Notes: generated by a model not told the origin, from the letters alone. A DNA stretch of 64,000 nucleotides from Telluribacter humicola (GCF_017355935.1 NZ_JAFIQT010000007.1:124001-188000), one strand, 5' to 3'; counted from the stretch's first letter, positions 43,203-53,520 are shown. Numbers and translations: made by a program.

Positions 43203-44615
43203 TTACTTACTACTCTTCGAACCTGCTGAGGCCGTTTTTTTAGGAGCAGCAGTAGAGCTGGCTGCATGGCTCTTCCGGTAGAAGTTGTAGAAATCGTCCA
43301 GCTGCTCGATGGGCATCCGGCGGGCAATGATCTTCTTGTTCTTATCCAGTACGTAGATCGTAGGCGTTGAAAACACATCAAACTGGGTGCGGTAGTCGGT
43401 ACGGAAGTTATAGTCGTAGCCGTGCAGCAGGTCGCCCAGCTTATAGGTGCTGACGTACTGCTTCCAGTCCTCGGGGCTCTGGTCCGTAGCGATAGCCAGT
43501 ACCTTCACGCCGGTAGCTTTATTCTTTTCATAAAACTCTTTCAGCTTCGGAGCCGCCTCTTTACAATGCCCGCACGTCGGTGAATAGAAGAACAGCACCG
43601 TATAATCTGCCTTGATGCCATGGATACTTACCGGCTTCTTCTCGGGATCAGACAGGGTCAGGTTAGGGATGATCTTATCCACCAGCAGGGGCTTCATGCT
43701 CGCTACCCGCTCACCAATCCGTCGGCGGGCGTCGGCCGATACCTCCATCTCACCGGTGAGGTAGTACTTCTCGGCCATGTGCACAAACACGCCTTCGGTA
43801 CCTACTACTTTGGCATTCTCGTACTCGCTCGTGATGTAGTAGATCAGGTACGACTTCATGTCTTTATTAGGCGCTGCCTTTTTGATCAGAGCATCTACGT
43901 CTTTGATAATGGAGTCAGGTACCTGTACAACCAGATCCTTGAAGTACCGCTCCAGCTTAGGCTGGATGAAGGGTGTCCGCAGCAGGCGGTCATCGGTGAA
44001 GTCAAAGCCATCCCAGTAGTGGGCCTTGTAGTAGTTGAATACCCAGGTTGAGTCCGACTTACCATTCGGAAGCTTGGGAGCAGTGGGTATTTCGGGTTCC
44101 AGAGAAGCCTTTAACAGCTTGGAGGTAAATGTACCTGCCTGCTCCTTCAGAAACCCTTTCTGATAATCCATAAACTGCTTCTGCGCATCAGCTCCTCCCC
44201 CTTCCATGATACGGCGTAGCTCGTTCTGGTAGGTATAGAAAACCTCATTTTCCTTAGAACCCTTTATGACCATGCTTTTTACGATCTCAGCGGTATCTGC
44301 TTCGAAGGAGAAGTGTGTTTCTTTACCAGAGTACACCAGCTCTACCCAACGGCGCTGCCCCGGCAATAGTACCAGGTACAGGCCACCCGGTAGAGGCGTA
44401 TTGCCTTCAAATACCATTCGCCCGCTGGCATCAACCCTAGCCGTATCTTTGGAGAAGAATTGCTTGTTACTATAACTATAATGTCCCAGGATACAGGAGG
44501 TATCTTTCAGGCCTTTGAGGGTGGCTTCTATGCGGTACCCTTGTGCCGAGGCTGACAAGCAGACACCCAGCAGGAGCGCCGTCATAAACCACCTGCCAAT
44601 AAACCCTTTTTTCAT
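43203..44615 (-). CDS. TlpA-like thiol-disulfide oxidoreductase with DUF4369 domain
   Basis: Start taken at the ATG at 44615 (470 aa), since this gives a proper signal peptide (MKKGFIGRW ... LSASAQG); the frame is open 14 codons further. Residues about 25-120 match DUF4369 (LKDTSCILGHYSYSNKQFF), the middle is helical (DUF5106-like), and about 340-450 is a thioredoxin fold with the active site PTCGHCKEAAP. Such proteins act in the periplasm in disulfide exchange or cytochrome maturation. The tail is rich in Ala/Ser/Lys. Confidence 0.9.
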   Translation of the reverse strand: MKKGFIGRWFMTALLLGVCLSASAQGYRIEATLKGLKDTSCILGHYSYSNKQFFSKDTARVDASGRMVFEGNTPLPGGLYLVLLPGQRRWVELVYSGKETHFSFEADTAEIVKSMVIKGSKENEVFYTYQNELRRIMEGGGADAQKQFMDYQKGFLKEQAGTFTSKLLKASLEPEIPTAPKLPNGKSDSTWVFNYYKAHYWDGFDFTDDRLLRTPFIQPKLERYFKDLVVQVPDSIIKDVDALIKKAAPNKDMKSYLIYYITSEYENAKVVGTEGVFVHMAEKYYLTGEMEVSADARRRIGERVASMKPLLVDKIIPNLTLSDPEKKPVSIHGIKADYTVLFFYSPTCGHCKEAAPKLKEFYEKNKATGVKVLAIATDQSPEDWKQYVSTYKLGDLLHGYDYNFRTDYRTQFDVFSTPTIYVLDKNKKIIARRMPIEQLDDFYNFYRKSHAASSTAAPKKTASAGSKSSK

Positions 44616-44642
44616 ACTTTTACATGTGTTAATTTCTATACG

Positions 44643-44650
44643 CAAATTTA
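44643..44650 (-). promoter_or_regulatory. Candidate -7 element for the TlpA-like gene
   Basis: Reads TAAATTTG on the minus strand, 28 bases before the ATG at 44615. No -33 box at the usual spacing. Confidence 0.3.
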
Positions 44651-44687
44651 ACCTCAAAACGACACAACCTACAGGATCGTACCCATA

Positions 44688-45461
44688 ATGTTCTATTTTC
44701 TATCCAAAACTCTCGACTTCCTGCTGATGCCTTTCAGCATCGTCCTCTTACTACTTCTATTTTCACTCATTATCAGGAAGAAAGAGTACTCCCGTAGGGC
44801 AGTACTGGTAGCTTTGGTGACCCTATACATGATCTCCAACGGCTACCTTGTGAATAGAGCCTACAACTGGTGGGAACACGAGCCAAAGAATATTAATTCC
44901 TTGCAGCAGACGTACGATGTGGGTGTAGTACTGACGGGGGGAATGATATCGGTGCCCAGCCTGGATATTGACCATCCTGGACTAGGTAACCATGCCGATC
45001 GCTTTCTGCAGGCGTACCTGCTGTACAAGGCCGGCAAGATCCGTAAGATCCTGATCAGCGGGAGGGATCACCCAGATAAAATGGCCAAGAAACTGGGAGA
45101 TGGGCAGGCGGCGGCGGCCCTGCTGGTACAGTGGGGCGTGCCACCGGGGGATATTATCCTGGAAGGTGCTTCCCGCAATACCCGGGAAAATGCACTTAAT
45201 TCGGCAGCTATTCTTAAAAACAGATTTCCTGAAGGCAAGTACCTGCTCATTACCTCAGCCTTTCACCTGCGCCGGGCTGAGGGATGTTTTGAAAAAGCCG
45301 GCATAGAGACTACTTCCTTCCCGGCTGATATATACGGAGGCAACTTTAATCCTACCATAAAGCAGATACTGGTGCCTGACCCGGAGGTAGTGGGTTATTC
45401 GCACCTGCTCTGGCACGAGTGGGTCGGGTATATTGTATACAAGCTGGTAGGCTACTGCTAA
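44688..45461 (+). CDS. YdcF/ElyC-family (DUF218) membrane protein
   Basis: A 257-aa protein with two N-terminal membrane segments (about 10-28 and 38-56) and a DUF218 domain: VGVVLTGG, ADRFLQAYLLYKAGKIRKILISG, VPPGDIILEGASRNTRENA and LLITSAFHLRRA. ElyC-type members affect envelope assembly and undecaprenyl-phosphate carrier use in E. coli. The last codons are part of the long hairpin 45451-45506. Confidence 0.9.
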   Translation: MFYFLSKTLDFLLMPFSIVLLLLLFSLIIRKKEYSRRAVLVALVTLYMISNGYLVNRAYNWWEHEPKNINSLQQTYDVGVVLTGGMISVPSLDIDHPGLGNHADRFLQAYLLYKAGKIRKILISGRDHPDKMAKKLGDGQAAAALLVQWGVPPGDIILEGASRNTRENALNSAAILKNRFPEGKYLLITSAFHLRRAEGCFEKAGIETTSFPADIYGGNFNPTIKQILVPDPEVVGYSHLLWHEWVGYIVYKLVGYC

Positions 45462-45506
45462 GCAATAAAGCCACCCCATTGGGTGGCTTTATTGCTTAGC
45501 AGTAGC
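45451..45506. terminator. Very long bidirectional terminator overlapping the ydcF-like stop codon
   Basis: Perfect 26-bp arms (45451-45476 and 45481-45506) with a 4-nt loop. It includes the last three codons and stop of the YdcF-like gene and ends 3 bases before the pfkA stop on the other strand. Confidence 0.9.
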
Positions 45507-45509
45507 TGC

Positions 45510-46484
45510 TTATATGCTCAGGATCTTCACCATACGAAGCAGATCCTCATTGATCGGCTTGGGCAGGCGAATGGTATCTTCAAATGGAGTATATACCAGC
45601 TCATTGTTAATGATACCAGCCATTACGTTTTTCTGTCCGGCCAGTAGTCCTTCCAGCGCGCCAAGTCCCAGACGGCTCGCCAGAATACGGTCATAGGCCG
45701 ATGGGGAACCTCCCCGCTGGGTATGGCCCAGCGTAGTTACCCGCATGTCTATATCTTCCTCGATCTGACTCTTGATCTTATCAGCTATCTCAGCGGCGCT
45801 TCCTTCCTCTTCCCCTTCGGCCACTACCACGATCGAAGAAGCCTTGGAGCGCAACCAGCCCTGACGGAGCGTCTCTACTACCTCCGAGATAGGTGTCAGT
45901 ACCTCAGGTACCATGACGAGCTCTGCCCCTCCGCCAATACCCGACTGGATCGCGATATAGCCGGAGTCACGTCCCATTACTTCAATAAAGAATACCCGGT
46001 CGTGCGAGCTGGCCGTATCGCGGATACGGTCGATAGCGTCCAGAGCTGTATTGACTGCCGTATCAAATCCAATGGTATAGTCCGTTCCGTACAGGTCGTT
46101 ATCAATAGTACCCGGCGCTCCTACAGTAGGAATGCCGTACTCGTTATGAAAAGTCATGGCTCCGGTAAATGTACCGTTACCACCAATAGCTATCAACCCA
46201 TCAATGCCGTGCTCCTGCAGCTTATCATATGCTTTGCGACGCCCTTCGGGAGTCATAAATTCCTTGCTTCGGGCCGACTTTAGGATAGTACCCCCACGTT
46301 GTACAATATTACTTACTGAGTGGGAAGACATCTGAAATATATCCCCGGCAATCATGCCGCTATATCCTCTTCTTATTCCATAAACTTCAATTCCGTGATA
46401 CACTGCACCCCGTACTACCGCTCTGATACAAGCGTTCATACCAGGAGCATCACCACCGGAGGTAAATACAGCAATTCTTTTCAT
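45510..46484 (-). CDS. pfkA: ATP-dependent 6-phosphofructokinase
   Basis: 324 aa, the usual bacterial PfkA length. It has TSGGDAPGMNACIRAVVR, the ATP/Mg site GGNGTFTGA, the catalytic GTIDNDLYGTD, MGRDSGYIA, and LGHTQRGGSPSAYDR. GG-D-type spacing near the ATP site fits ATP rather than pyrophosphate use. It phosphorylates fructose 6-phosphate in glycolysis. Two CAAAnnTA words (46511-46518, 46560-46567) read as -7 elements on its strand. Confidence 0.97.
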   Translation of the reverse strand: MKRIAVFTSGGDAPGMNACIRAVVRGAVYHGIEVYGIRRGYSGMIAGDIFQMSSHSVSNIVQRGGTILKSARSKEFMTPEGRRKAYDKLQEHGIDGLIAIGGNGTFTGAMTFHNEYGIPTVGAPGTIDNDLYGTDYTIGFDTAVNTALDAIDRIRDTASSHDRVFFIEVMGRDSGYIAIQSGIGGGAELVMVPEVLTPISEVVETLRQGWLRSKASSIVVVAEGEEEGSAAEIADKIKSQIEEDIDMRVTTLGHTQRGGSPSAYDRILASRLGLGALEGLLAGQKNVMAGIINNELVYTPFEDTIRLPKPINEDLLRMVKILSI

Positions 46485-46667
46485 TTAGAATGGTCAGGTT
46501 ACTACTACGCCAAAATTAAGACCTGCGTCAGAATATTCTCTGTTTTGACACAACGGCCGCAAATTTATTGGGTATTTTCTTAAAAAATGTGAAAGACTAT
46601 GGTTTTTTAGTTGAAATACCTCAAAAGAAGCTAACTATTTAATATCCCAAACATACGGCAATACTTC

Positions 46668-46675
46668 TATATTTG
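46668..46675 (+). promoter_or_regulatory. Candidate -7 element for the YfhO-like gene
   Basis: TATATTTG, 88 bases before the ATG at 46764; -33 box not recognised. The rest of the 279-base divergent gap holds nothing else that can be named. Confidence 0.35.
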
Positions 46676-46763
46676 TGACAGTTAATCAAAATTTAACCTG
46701 GTCTTCCCGAAAATCCGTCACTCACAAAATTGAGAAAAAAGACGTATTCGACTCTGTATCTGC

Positions 46764-49247
46764 ATGAAAAATATTATTTCGTGGCAACGTCTATGGCCAC
46801 ATCTGGTAGCTGTTCTGGGCTTTGCACTACTTTCTCTCATGTATGCTTCTCCGGTACTCAACGGGAAACGGCTGAATCAGTACGACGACATTCAGGCGCG
46901 GGGAGCGGCTCAGGAGGTCACTAAGTTTCATGAAGAAACGGGTGAATGGTCAGCCTGGACCAATAGCATGTTCGGCGGGATGCCCGCTTACATGATTGCG
47001 GGCGACTATCCCGGCAGCTTATCGACCAAGCTGGGACGGGCGGTCAATAGTATACTTCCTGCCCCCGCCAACTACTTCCTGCTCACGATGATCAGCGCGT
47101 ACATCCTGCTGCTGGTCCTGGGGGCCAATGGCTGGATATCGGCGATGGGAGCGGTGGCCTATGCCTTTGCCTCCTACTTTACGACCAGCCTCGAAGCCGG
47201 GCACGTGTCCAAGATCCTGGCCTTAGGTTATGCTCCGGGTGTAGTGGCCGGTGTACTGCTTGCTTTCCGTAAGCACTGGCTAAGCGGCGCAGCTCTTACG
47301 GCCCTGTTCTTCGCACTGGAGCTATACGCCAATCACTTACAGATCACCTACTACCTGGGAGTAGGTATAGTGGTACTCGTAATAATAGAAAGCGTAGCAC
47401 TGATCAAACGCGGACAAAGCCGACAGCTCGTGCTGACGCTGGTCGGACTGGCCCTGGCCGGTGTTGTGGCCATTGGTACGCACACCACCCGCCTCTGGAA
47501 TGCCTATGATTATACTAAAGAAACCATCCGGGGTAAATCGGAGCTAAGTACCCCCTCCGCTACCAAACCGGAACCCGGGCAGGATGGCCTTGATAAGGAG
47601 TATGCCTTCCAGTACAGCTATGGTATATTCGAAACCTTTACGCTGCTCATCCCTAACTTGTACGGTGGCCCCTCACAGGGTTCGCTGGATATTAGTTCAG
47701 ATACTTATAAGACCCTCGTAAACCGCGGTGTTGACGCGGCCAATGCGGGTAGCTTTGTACAGGCGCTACCACTCTACTGGGGTGGTCAGTACATGACTGG
47801 TGGCCCTGCCTATGCGGGTGCTATTATCTTCTTCCTGTTTGTACTGGGTCTGTTTATTGTCAGAAGCCATCTCAAATGGTGGATACTGGGAGTGGCTTTC
47901 CTGTACGTAATCTGGGCCTGGGGTAAGAACTTCGCCGGACTGAATTACTTCTTCTTCGACTACTTCCCGATGTTCAATAAGTTCAGGGCCGTTACCATGA
48001 TCCTGAATCTGGTGCAGCTCCTGCTGGTAATGATGGCCGGTCTTACGCTACGGGATCTTGCTCAGAAGAAGCTCACCGCCACCGAACTGACGCGCCCACT
48101 GGCTATCAGTGTCGGTATTACTGCCGGATTCTGTTTGCTGCTGGCCCTGGTGCCTACGGTATTCCTGAGCTTCCGGGGCAATAATGACGCGCAGTTTATT
48201 GACAGCCTCACACAAAGTACCCAGAACCGGGCCTTCGCCGAAGACATCATGCGATCCATTGTACAGGACCGTATCAGCATGCTGCGTGGTGACGCTTTCC
48301 GGTCTGCGATATTTATCCTGCTGGCTGCCTGTATTATCTGGCTGTGGGCTAAGGAGAAGATTAAAGCGGCTCTGGTATACCCCTCGCTATTGATCCTGGT
48401 AACTATTGATATGTTCGGTGTCAGCAAAAGGTATCTCAACAATGACGACTTCGTCAGCAAGCAGGCGGCTCAGTCTATATTTTCGCCTAATCCGGCTGAC
48501 CAGCAGATCATGCAGGACCCTGACCCGAACTTCCGGGTACTGGATGTGATGCGTAATACTTTCAATAATGCCGAGGCCTCTTACTACCATAAATCCATTG
48601 GCGGCTACCACGGAGCCAAGCTCCGTCGCTACCAGGAGCTGATCGAGAACCAGATTGCCAAGCAAAATGCCAATCCGGGTATACTGAGCATGCTCAATAC
48701 CAAGTACATCATTACACAGGGTCAAGACGGTAGTCCCGTAGCCCAGCCAAACCCCGAGGCGCTGGGACACGCCTGGTTTGTAGATCGGTATATACTGGTA
48801 CCTAACGCCAACGCCGAAATGAAAGCGCTGGATAGCATCCAGCCCCGGCAGACGGCCGTGCTGGATAATCGTTTTGCGGATGAATTGCAGGGCCTGACCA
48901 TCCGGTCCGACTCCGCCAACAGCATCCGCCTCACCAGCTACAAGCCCAATGAGCTCGTGTACGAAAGCAATGCCAGCAGCGACCAACTGGCTGTGTTCTC
49001 GGAGATCTACTACAACGTACGGGATGAATGGAAGGTAACTATCGACGGACAGCCTGCCGAAATGCTACGCGCCAACTACGTACTCCGCGCCCTGCGGGTA
49101 CCAGCCGGTAAGCATACCATCACGTTCCGCTTCGAGCCAATATCAGTTAGTGCGGGCTTTACGGTGGAGCTTATTAGTTCTATACTACTGCTGGCCCTGA
49201 TTGGTGGAGCTCTGTTCGTTAATGCCCGCAGGAAAGAAGAAGTCTGA
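46764..49247 (+). CDS. YfhO-family polytopic membrane protein
   Basis: An 827-aa protein with about a dozen membrane segments in the first 560 residues and a C-terminal soluble beta-rich domain (VFSEIYYNVRDEWKVTIDG, NYVLRALRVPAGKHTITFRFEP) before a last membrane helix. The start has YASPVLNGKRLNQYDDIQ and SAWTNSMFGGMPAYMI. YfhO is needed for lipoteichoic acid glycosylation in Gram-positives and has a GT-C-like fold; in Bacteroidota its acceptor is unknown. Confidence 0.9.
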   Translation: MKNIISWQRLWPHLVAVLGFALLSLMYASPVLNGKRLNQYDDIQARGAAQEVTKFHEETGEWSAWTNSMFGGMPAYMIAGDYPGSLSTKLGRAVNSILPAPANYFLLTMISAYILLLVLGANGWISAMGAVAYAFASYFTTSLEAGHVSKILALGYAPGVVAGVLLAFRKHWLSGAALTALFFALELYANHLQITYYLGVGIVVLVIIESVALIKRGQSRQLVLTLVGLALAGVVAIGTHTTRLWNAYDYTKETIRGKSELSTPSATKPEPGQDGLDKEYAFQYSYGIFETFTLLIPNLYGGPSQGSLDISSDTYKTLVNRGVDAANAGSFVQALPLYWGGQYMTGGPAYAGAIIFFLFVLGLFIVRSHLKWWILGVAFLYVIWAWGKNFAGLNYFFFDYFPMFNKFRAVTMILNLVQLLLVMMAGLTLRDLAQKKLTATELTRPLAISVGITAGFCLLLALVPTVFLSFRGNNDAQFIDSLTQSTQNRAFAEDIMRSIVQDRISMLRGDAFRSAIFILLAACIIWLWAKEKIKAALVYPSLLILVTIDMFGVSKRYLNNDDFVSKQAAQSIFSPNPADQQIMQDPDPNFRVLDVMRNTFNNAEASYYHKSIGGYHGAKLRRYQELIENQIAKQNANPGILSMLNTKYIITQGQDGSPVAQPNPEALGHAWFVDRYILVPNANAEMKALDSIQPRQTAVLDNRFADELQGLTIRSDSANSIRLTSYKPNELVYESNASSDQLAVFSEIYYNVRDEWKVTIDGQPAEMLRANYVLRALRVPAGKHTITFRFEPISVSAGFTVELISSILLLALIGGALFVNARRKEEV

Positions 49248-49268
49248 TTCTCTTTTACCTCGTTAGCT

Positions 49269-49310
49269 ATAAAGAAAAGGCGTCGACAGTAGTCGACGCC
49301 TTTTCTTTAT
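49269..49310. terminator. Bidirectional terminator after the YfhO-like gene
   Basis: Perfect 19-bp stem (49269-49287 with 49292-49310) and a 4-nt loop, between convergent genes. Confidence 0.92.
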
Positions 49311-49347
49311 GGCCGTCTTACAAGCGGCAGAAAGTAGGTACTATGGA

Positions 49348-50133
49348 TTACTCCGAAGTATCGCTGGATGCATGATTCAAAGCCAGAACGGGTGACTCCT
49401 GAAGGAGTTGACGGGTATAATCGTAGCCGACATCGAACATAGCCTTACTATTACGCATATCAAATACCTGGTAGTCACGTAGCAGCGGTGGCTCGATGAG
49501 TAGGTGGCACCGGACGAACCGCTCCTTGTTACGATTATGGACCGCCAGCAGGAGGCTACGAAACAGGACTTCGCGGGTACTGCATACGGTATCTTTAACA
49601 GGAAAAGGATTGCAATGTACACCTATAATAAAGTCAGCCTCCTCCTCAATGACCTCCACCGGCAGGTTGTTGAGTACGCCCCCATCCACGAGCTGCCGCC
49701 CCTGGTACTCATAGGGAGCAAAGAGGCCCGGCAAGCAGCAGGAGGCCAGTACCGGACGTATCAGTTCGCCCTCCCGGTAGTACACCAGCTCCCCGGCGCA
49801 TACATCCGTGGCATTGACGACCAGCGGTATTTTCAGGGATTCAAAGGAGTCTTCGGGTATATAGGTACGGATGGTATCTTCGAGCCGGTTGATCCGGAGC
49901 AGCCCCCCGCTCCCAATGGCAGGACGCAGTTGCCGTACGATGCTTACTTTGGTAACGATGTCAAGGATTTCGTCCGGGGTATATCCATAGGCTAATAACG
50001 CGCCGAAAACTGCGCCCGAGCTGGTACCGCTGATTATATGTGGCGTAATACCGTGCTCCATCAACGCCTTTACGACTCCCAGATGCGAAATACCTCTGGC
50101 GCCTCCCCCCGATAATACTAATCCAATCTTCAT
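49348..50133 (-). CDS. Patatin-like phospholipase
   Basis: A 261-aa protein with the oxyanion loop SGGGARGISHLG, nucleophile elbow GTSSG (Ser about 43) and the catalytic DGG in LVDGGVLNNLPVE (Asp about 152). This is the RssA/YchK-like short form without membrane or signal sequence. It should hydrolyse acyl esters of lipids; the substrate is unknown. Followed upstream by the MBL hydrolase gene on the same strand with a 58-base gap. Confidence 0.93.
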   Translation of the reverse strand: MKIGLVLSGGGARGISHLGVVKALMEHGITPHIISGTSSGAVFGALLAYGYTPDEILDIVTKVSIVRQLRPAIGSGGLLRINRLEDTIRTYIPEDSFESLKIPLVVNATDVCAGELVYYREGELIRPVLASCCLPGLFAPYEYQGRQLVDGGVLNNLPVEVIEEEADFIIGVHCNPFPVKDTVCSTREVLFRSLLLAVHNRNKERFVRCHLLIEPPLLRDYQVFDMRNSKAMFDVGYDYTRQLLQESPVLALNHASSDTSE

Positions 50134-50191
50134 ACTAGCCTATTCGTACCTTAGTTGTTGTACATAGTAACGAGGCAATGCGAACGAAAGT

Positions 50192-51040
50192 TTACCGGCT
50201 GATAAAGTCACGCAGGGCTCCACGCTCACTGATCCGTATGCCTTTTTCGGTCTGCTCGACCAGGGCCGCTTCATAAGTAGCATCATGCTCAAACAGCAGG
50301 ATGTACTGCTCATCCACCGCCCGTTGCAGTACCCTCTCCTTCTCCTGCATCGTCAGCAGCGGCCTTACGTCATAGCCCATCACCCACGGGAGCGGCACGT
50401 GCGCCGAAGAGGGAACAAGGTCAGCCATGTAGATGATGGTTTTCTCCTGGTACCGGATCACGGGCAGCATCATCTGCTCGGTATGGCCATCCACGTGTAT
50501 GAAGTCTATATTCTCGAAAGGCGACATGGCCTTATCCACGAAGCCCAGCTGTCCTAAGTCCATGATGGGCAGGATGTTTTCTTTGAGGAAGGATGCCTTT
50601 TCGCGCGGGTTCGGCTCAGTCGCCCACTCCCAGTGCTCTTCGTTGGACCAGTAGGTTGCATTAGGGAAAGTAAGTTCCAGCTTTGATCGGGTGGAGTCGT
50701 ACTTTACCGCTCCGCCCACGTGGTCAAAGTGCAGGTGGGTCAGCAGTACATCCGTCACATCTTCGGGTGCGAATCCGGCTTTTTTAATGGAACCCAGCAG
50801 CGTGTCGTTGCCGTGCAGGTAGTAGTGTCCAAAAAACTTATCGTCCTGCTTATCGCCCAAGCCGGTATCTATAAGAATTAATTGATTGCCATCCTCGACC
50901 AGCAGGCAGCGCATGGCCCAGCTACACAGGTTGTTTTCATCGGCAGGGACTTGCTTATTCCAGAGCACCTTGGGTACTACGCCAAACATGGCGCCGCCAT
51001 CCAGTTTGAAAAAGCCTGTGTCGATACTATATAAATTCAT
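50192..51040 (-). CDS. Metallo-beta-lactamase-fold hydrolase
   Basis: Start taken at 51040 (MNLYSIDTGFFKLDGGAMFG, 282 aa); the frame is open 11 codons upstream. The MBL zinc motif TDVLLTHLHFDHVGG is present, with later ligands in HVDGHTEQM and FEHDA. It resembles the lactonase-like branch (LIDTGLGDKQDDKFFGHYY), but a substrate cannot be assigned. The last residues are RDFISR. Confidence 0.9.
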   Translation of the reverse strand: MNLYSIDTGFFKLDGGAMFGVVPKVLWNKQVPADENNLCSWAMRCLLVEDGNQLILIDTGLGDKQDDKFFGHYYLHGNDTLLGSIKKAGFAPEDVTDVLLTHLHFDHVGGAVKYDSTRSKLELTFPNATYWSNEEHWEWATEPNPREKASFLKENILPIMDLGQLGFVDKAMSPFENIDFIHVDGHTEQMMLPVIRYQEKTIIYMADLVPSSAHVPLPWVMGYDVRPLLTMQEKERVLQRAVDEQYILLFEHDATYEAALVEQTEKGIRISERGALRDFISR

Positions 51041-51213
51041 ACCTTGATAGTTAATTTTCAGCTTTATGATCAAAGACCCAAGTAAGACAAAAAGGATTTA
51101 AAATCCACGTTCCGGCGCAATCAACCTTACTTAGGTTGGCCACATCCCTCCATAAGGGTAAAAGCCTTGCGACAGAGTCTTTGGGTTAGTACTTAATCAA
51201 TGAATAACTCCTG

Positions 51214-53520
51214 ATGAAGCTTTCCGTAGCCATAACCAGTCTGCTCCTGGTTTCCCATAGCCTCGTTTCTATAGCTCAAAGAACTCCCGTTTCGTACGTC
51301 AATACCCTGATTGGTACCGCCCCGGCTAACACCGAGAGTGCCCGTCAGCACAGCGAAGCCAGCAGTGAGTTGAAAGGCCAGACGCTGCCCTCGGTGGGTG
51401 TGCCCTACGCGATGACGCAGTGGACTCCGCAGACCCGCGCCAGCGAGACCAAGTGCATAGCCCCCTACTACTATACCGATACCCGCATGCATGGCTTTCG
51501 GGGTACCCACTGGCTCAACGGCTCCTGCGTGCAGGACTATGGCAGTGTGACGCTGATGCCCCTGTCGGGTAGCCTCAAAGTGAAGCCCGATGAGCGTGCC
51601 TCGGCCTACCGGCACGAGACCGAAGTAGCCAGTCCGTCTTACTACAAAGCCCGTCTCGACGACTACGCCATCACGGCTGAACTTACCGGTACCTCCCGCT
51701 CGGGCCTGATGCGGTTTACCTTTGAGAGGGACGGAGAAGCTTACGTACTGGTGGAGCCAAACAGTGACGAGGGAGAAGGTTTTATACAGGTGTTCCCCGA
51801 GAAAGGTGAGATAGTAGGCTACAATCCCGTTCACCGTATCTATCAGGGATCGGGACAGCCAGCCGGGTTCAGCGGGTACTTCGTGATCCGGTTTGACCGG
51901 CCTATCACACAGTACGGTACCTGGACCAAAGATGCTATTCAGGCCAATACCGCCACCGCGCAGGGACGTGGCCAGCGTGAAGGCGTAGGTGCTTACGTAG
52001 GTTTCGGATCGAAGAAGCAGGTCGTTACGGCTCGTATTGGTACCTCATTCACCAGCATAGAAGGAGCGCGTCGTAACCTGGAAGCCGAGATCGGCAACCA
52101 GAGCCTTGAGGCCATACGCAAGACGAATGAAAATACCTGGAATCAGTCATTGGGTAAAATGGCGGTGAAAGGCTCGGAGGAAGATAAGACGCTTTTCTAC
52201 AGTACCTTATACCGGACTAAGATGTCCCCGCGGCTGTTCTCGGATGTGAATGGCAACTACCCTTCGTTTGCGGGAGGCACATCCATCATGACAGCCAATG
52301 GCTTTGACTACTACTGTGATTTCAGCCTGTGGGATACCTTCCGGGCCTCGCTTCCCCTGCATACCCTACTCGATCCTGGTAAGACCGCACACATGATGCA
52401 GTCACTCACGATGAAGGCTGAGCAGGGCGGCTGGATGCCGATATTCCCCTGCTGGAACCAGTATACCGCCGCCATGATCGGCGACCATGTACTGTCGGTA
52501 ATGGCTGATGCCTACGTAAAAGGCGTTCGTGACTTCGACGTAGAGAAAGCCTATACATACCTGCGCAAAAATGCCTTTGTGGCTAATGCTGACCCCAAAA
52601 GCTACATAGCAGGGCAGGGCCGCCGCGCCTTAGCCTCGTATCTGCAGTATGGGTACGTACCGCTGGAAGATCCGGTGAAGGAGGCCTTTCACAAGCAGGA
52701 GCAGGTATCGCGCACGCTGGAGTACGCCTACGACGACTACTGTCTGTCGGTACTGGCACAGGGCCTGGGGCACAAAGACGATGCTGCACAGCTACAGAGG
52801 CGCGCTCTCAACTACCAACACGTAATAGACCCCGCGACCGGCTATGCCCGGGGCCGCCACGCCGACGGCCGCTGGATCGCCTCTTTTGATCCGTTTGCCA
52901 AGCGAGCCTCCTTTATCACCGAAGGCTCCCCGGCTCAGTATACCTGGTTTGTACCGCACGATGTAGCCGGTCTCAGCCGGATCATGGGTGGGAAGGAGCG
53001 TTTCCTGAGCAAGCTGGATACCCTGTTTGAGCAGGGCCACTACTGGCACGGCAATGAGCCCAACCACCAGATCGCCTACCTGTACGCCTACGCCGGGCAG
53101 CCCTGGAAAACGCAGCGGTGGGTGAGCAAGATTGCCCGGGAAGAGTACTCTACTACGCCCGGTGGCCTCAGCGGCAACGAAGATGGCGGGCAAATGTCAG
53201 CCTGGCTGGCTTTCAGTATGGCGGGCCTGTATCCGGTTTGTCCGGGTAGCCCCAACTATGTACTGGGCAGTCCGTTGCTGGAAGAGGTCCAATTCAATCT
53301 GGATAATGGAAAGAAGTTTACGATCCGGGCGCAGGGGGTATCTGAGCAGGCTCCGTACATCCAGTCGGCTACGTTGAATGGCAAGCCATTCACCCGCACC
53401 TACCTGACGCATCAGGAAATCCAACAGGGAGGTACCCTGGTACTACGCATGGGTAAGCAGCCTAATACCCAGTGGGGCGCTAAGCCTGAGGATGCCCCGC
53501 CGTCTTTGTCGGGTAGGTAG
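51214..53520 (+). CDS. Secreted GH92-family alpha-mannosidase
   Basis: 768 aa with a signal peptide (LVSIAQ). GH92 hallmarks: YVNTLIGTAPANTESARQH, RMHGFRGTHWLNGSC, YSTLYRTKMSPRLFSDVNG, DYYCDFSLWDTFRASLPLH, GGWMPIFPCWNQYTAAMIGDH, NEPNHQIAYLYAYAGQPWKTQ and GNEDGGQMSAWLAFSMAGLYPV; the E in the last segment and the Asp residues of the family form the Ca2+-dependent inverting site. It removes alpha-mannose from glycans in the periplasm or on the surface. No SusCD pair is adjacent. Confidence 0.95.
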   Translation: MKLSVAITSLLLVSHSLVSIAQRTPVSYVNTLIGTAPANTESARQHSEASSELKGQTLPSVGVPYAMTQWTPQTRASETKCIAPYYYTDTRMHGFRGTHWLNGSCVQDYGSVTLMPLSGSLKVKPDERASAYRHETEVASPSYYKARLDDYAITAELTGTSRSGLMRFTFERDGEAYVLVEPNSDEGEGFIQVFPEKGEIVGYNPVHRIYQGSGQPAGFSGYFVIRFDRPITQYGTWTKDAIQANTATAQGRGQREGVGAYVGFGSKKQVVTARIGTSFTSIEGARRNLEAEIGNQSLEAIRKTNENTWNQSLGKMAVKGSEEDKTLFYSTLYRTKMSPRLFSDVNGNYPSFAGGTSIMTANGFDYYCDFSLWDTFRASLPLHTLLDPGKTAHMMQSLTMKAEQGGWMPIFPCWNQYTAAMIGDHVLSVMADAYVKGVRDFDVEKAYTYLRKNAFVANADPKSYIAGQGRRALASYLQYGYVPLEDPVKEAFHKQEQVSRTLEYAYDDYCLSVLAQGLGHKDDAAQLQRRALNYQHVIDPATGYARGRHADGRWIASFDPFAKRASFITEGSPAQYTWFVPHDVAGLSRIMGGKERFLSKLDTLFEQGHYWHGNEPNHQIAYLYAYAGQPWKTQRWVSKIAREEYSTTPGGLSGNEDGGQMSAWLAFSMAGLYPVCPGSPNYVLGSPLLEEVQFNLDNGKKFTIRAQGVSEQAPYIQSATLNGKPFTRTYLTHQEIQQGGTLVLRMGKQPNTQWGAKPEDAPPSLSGR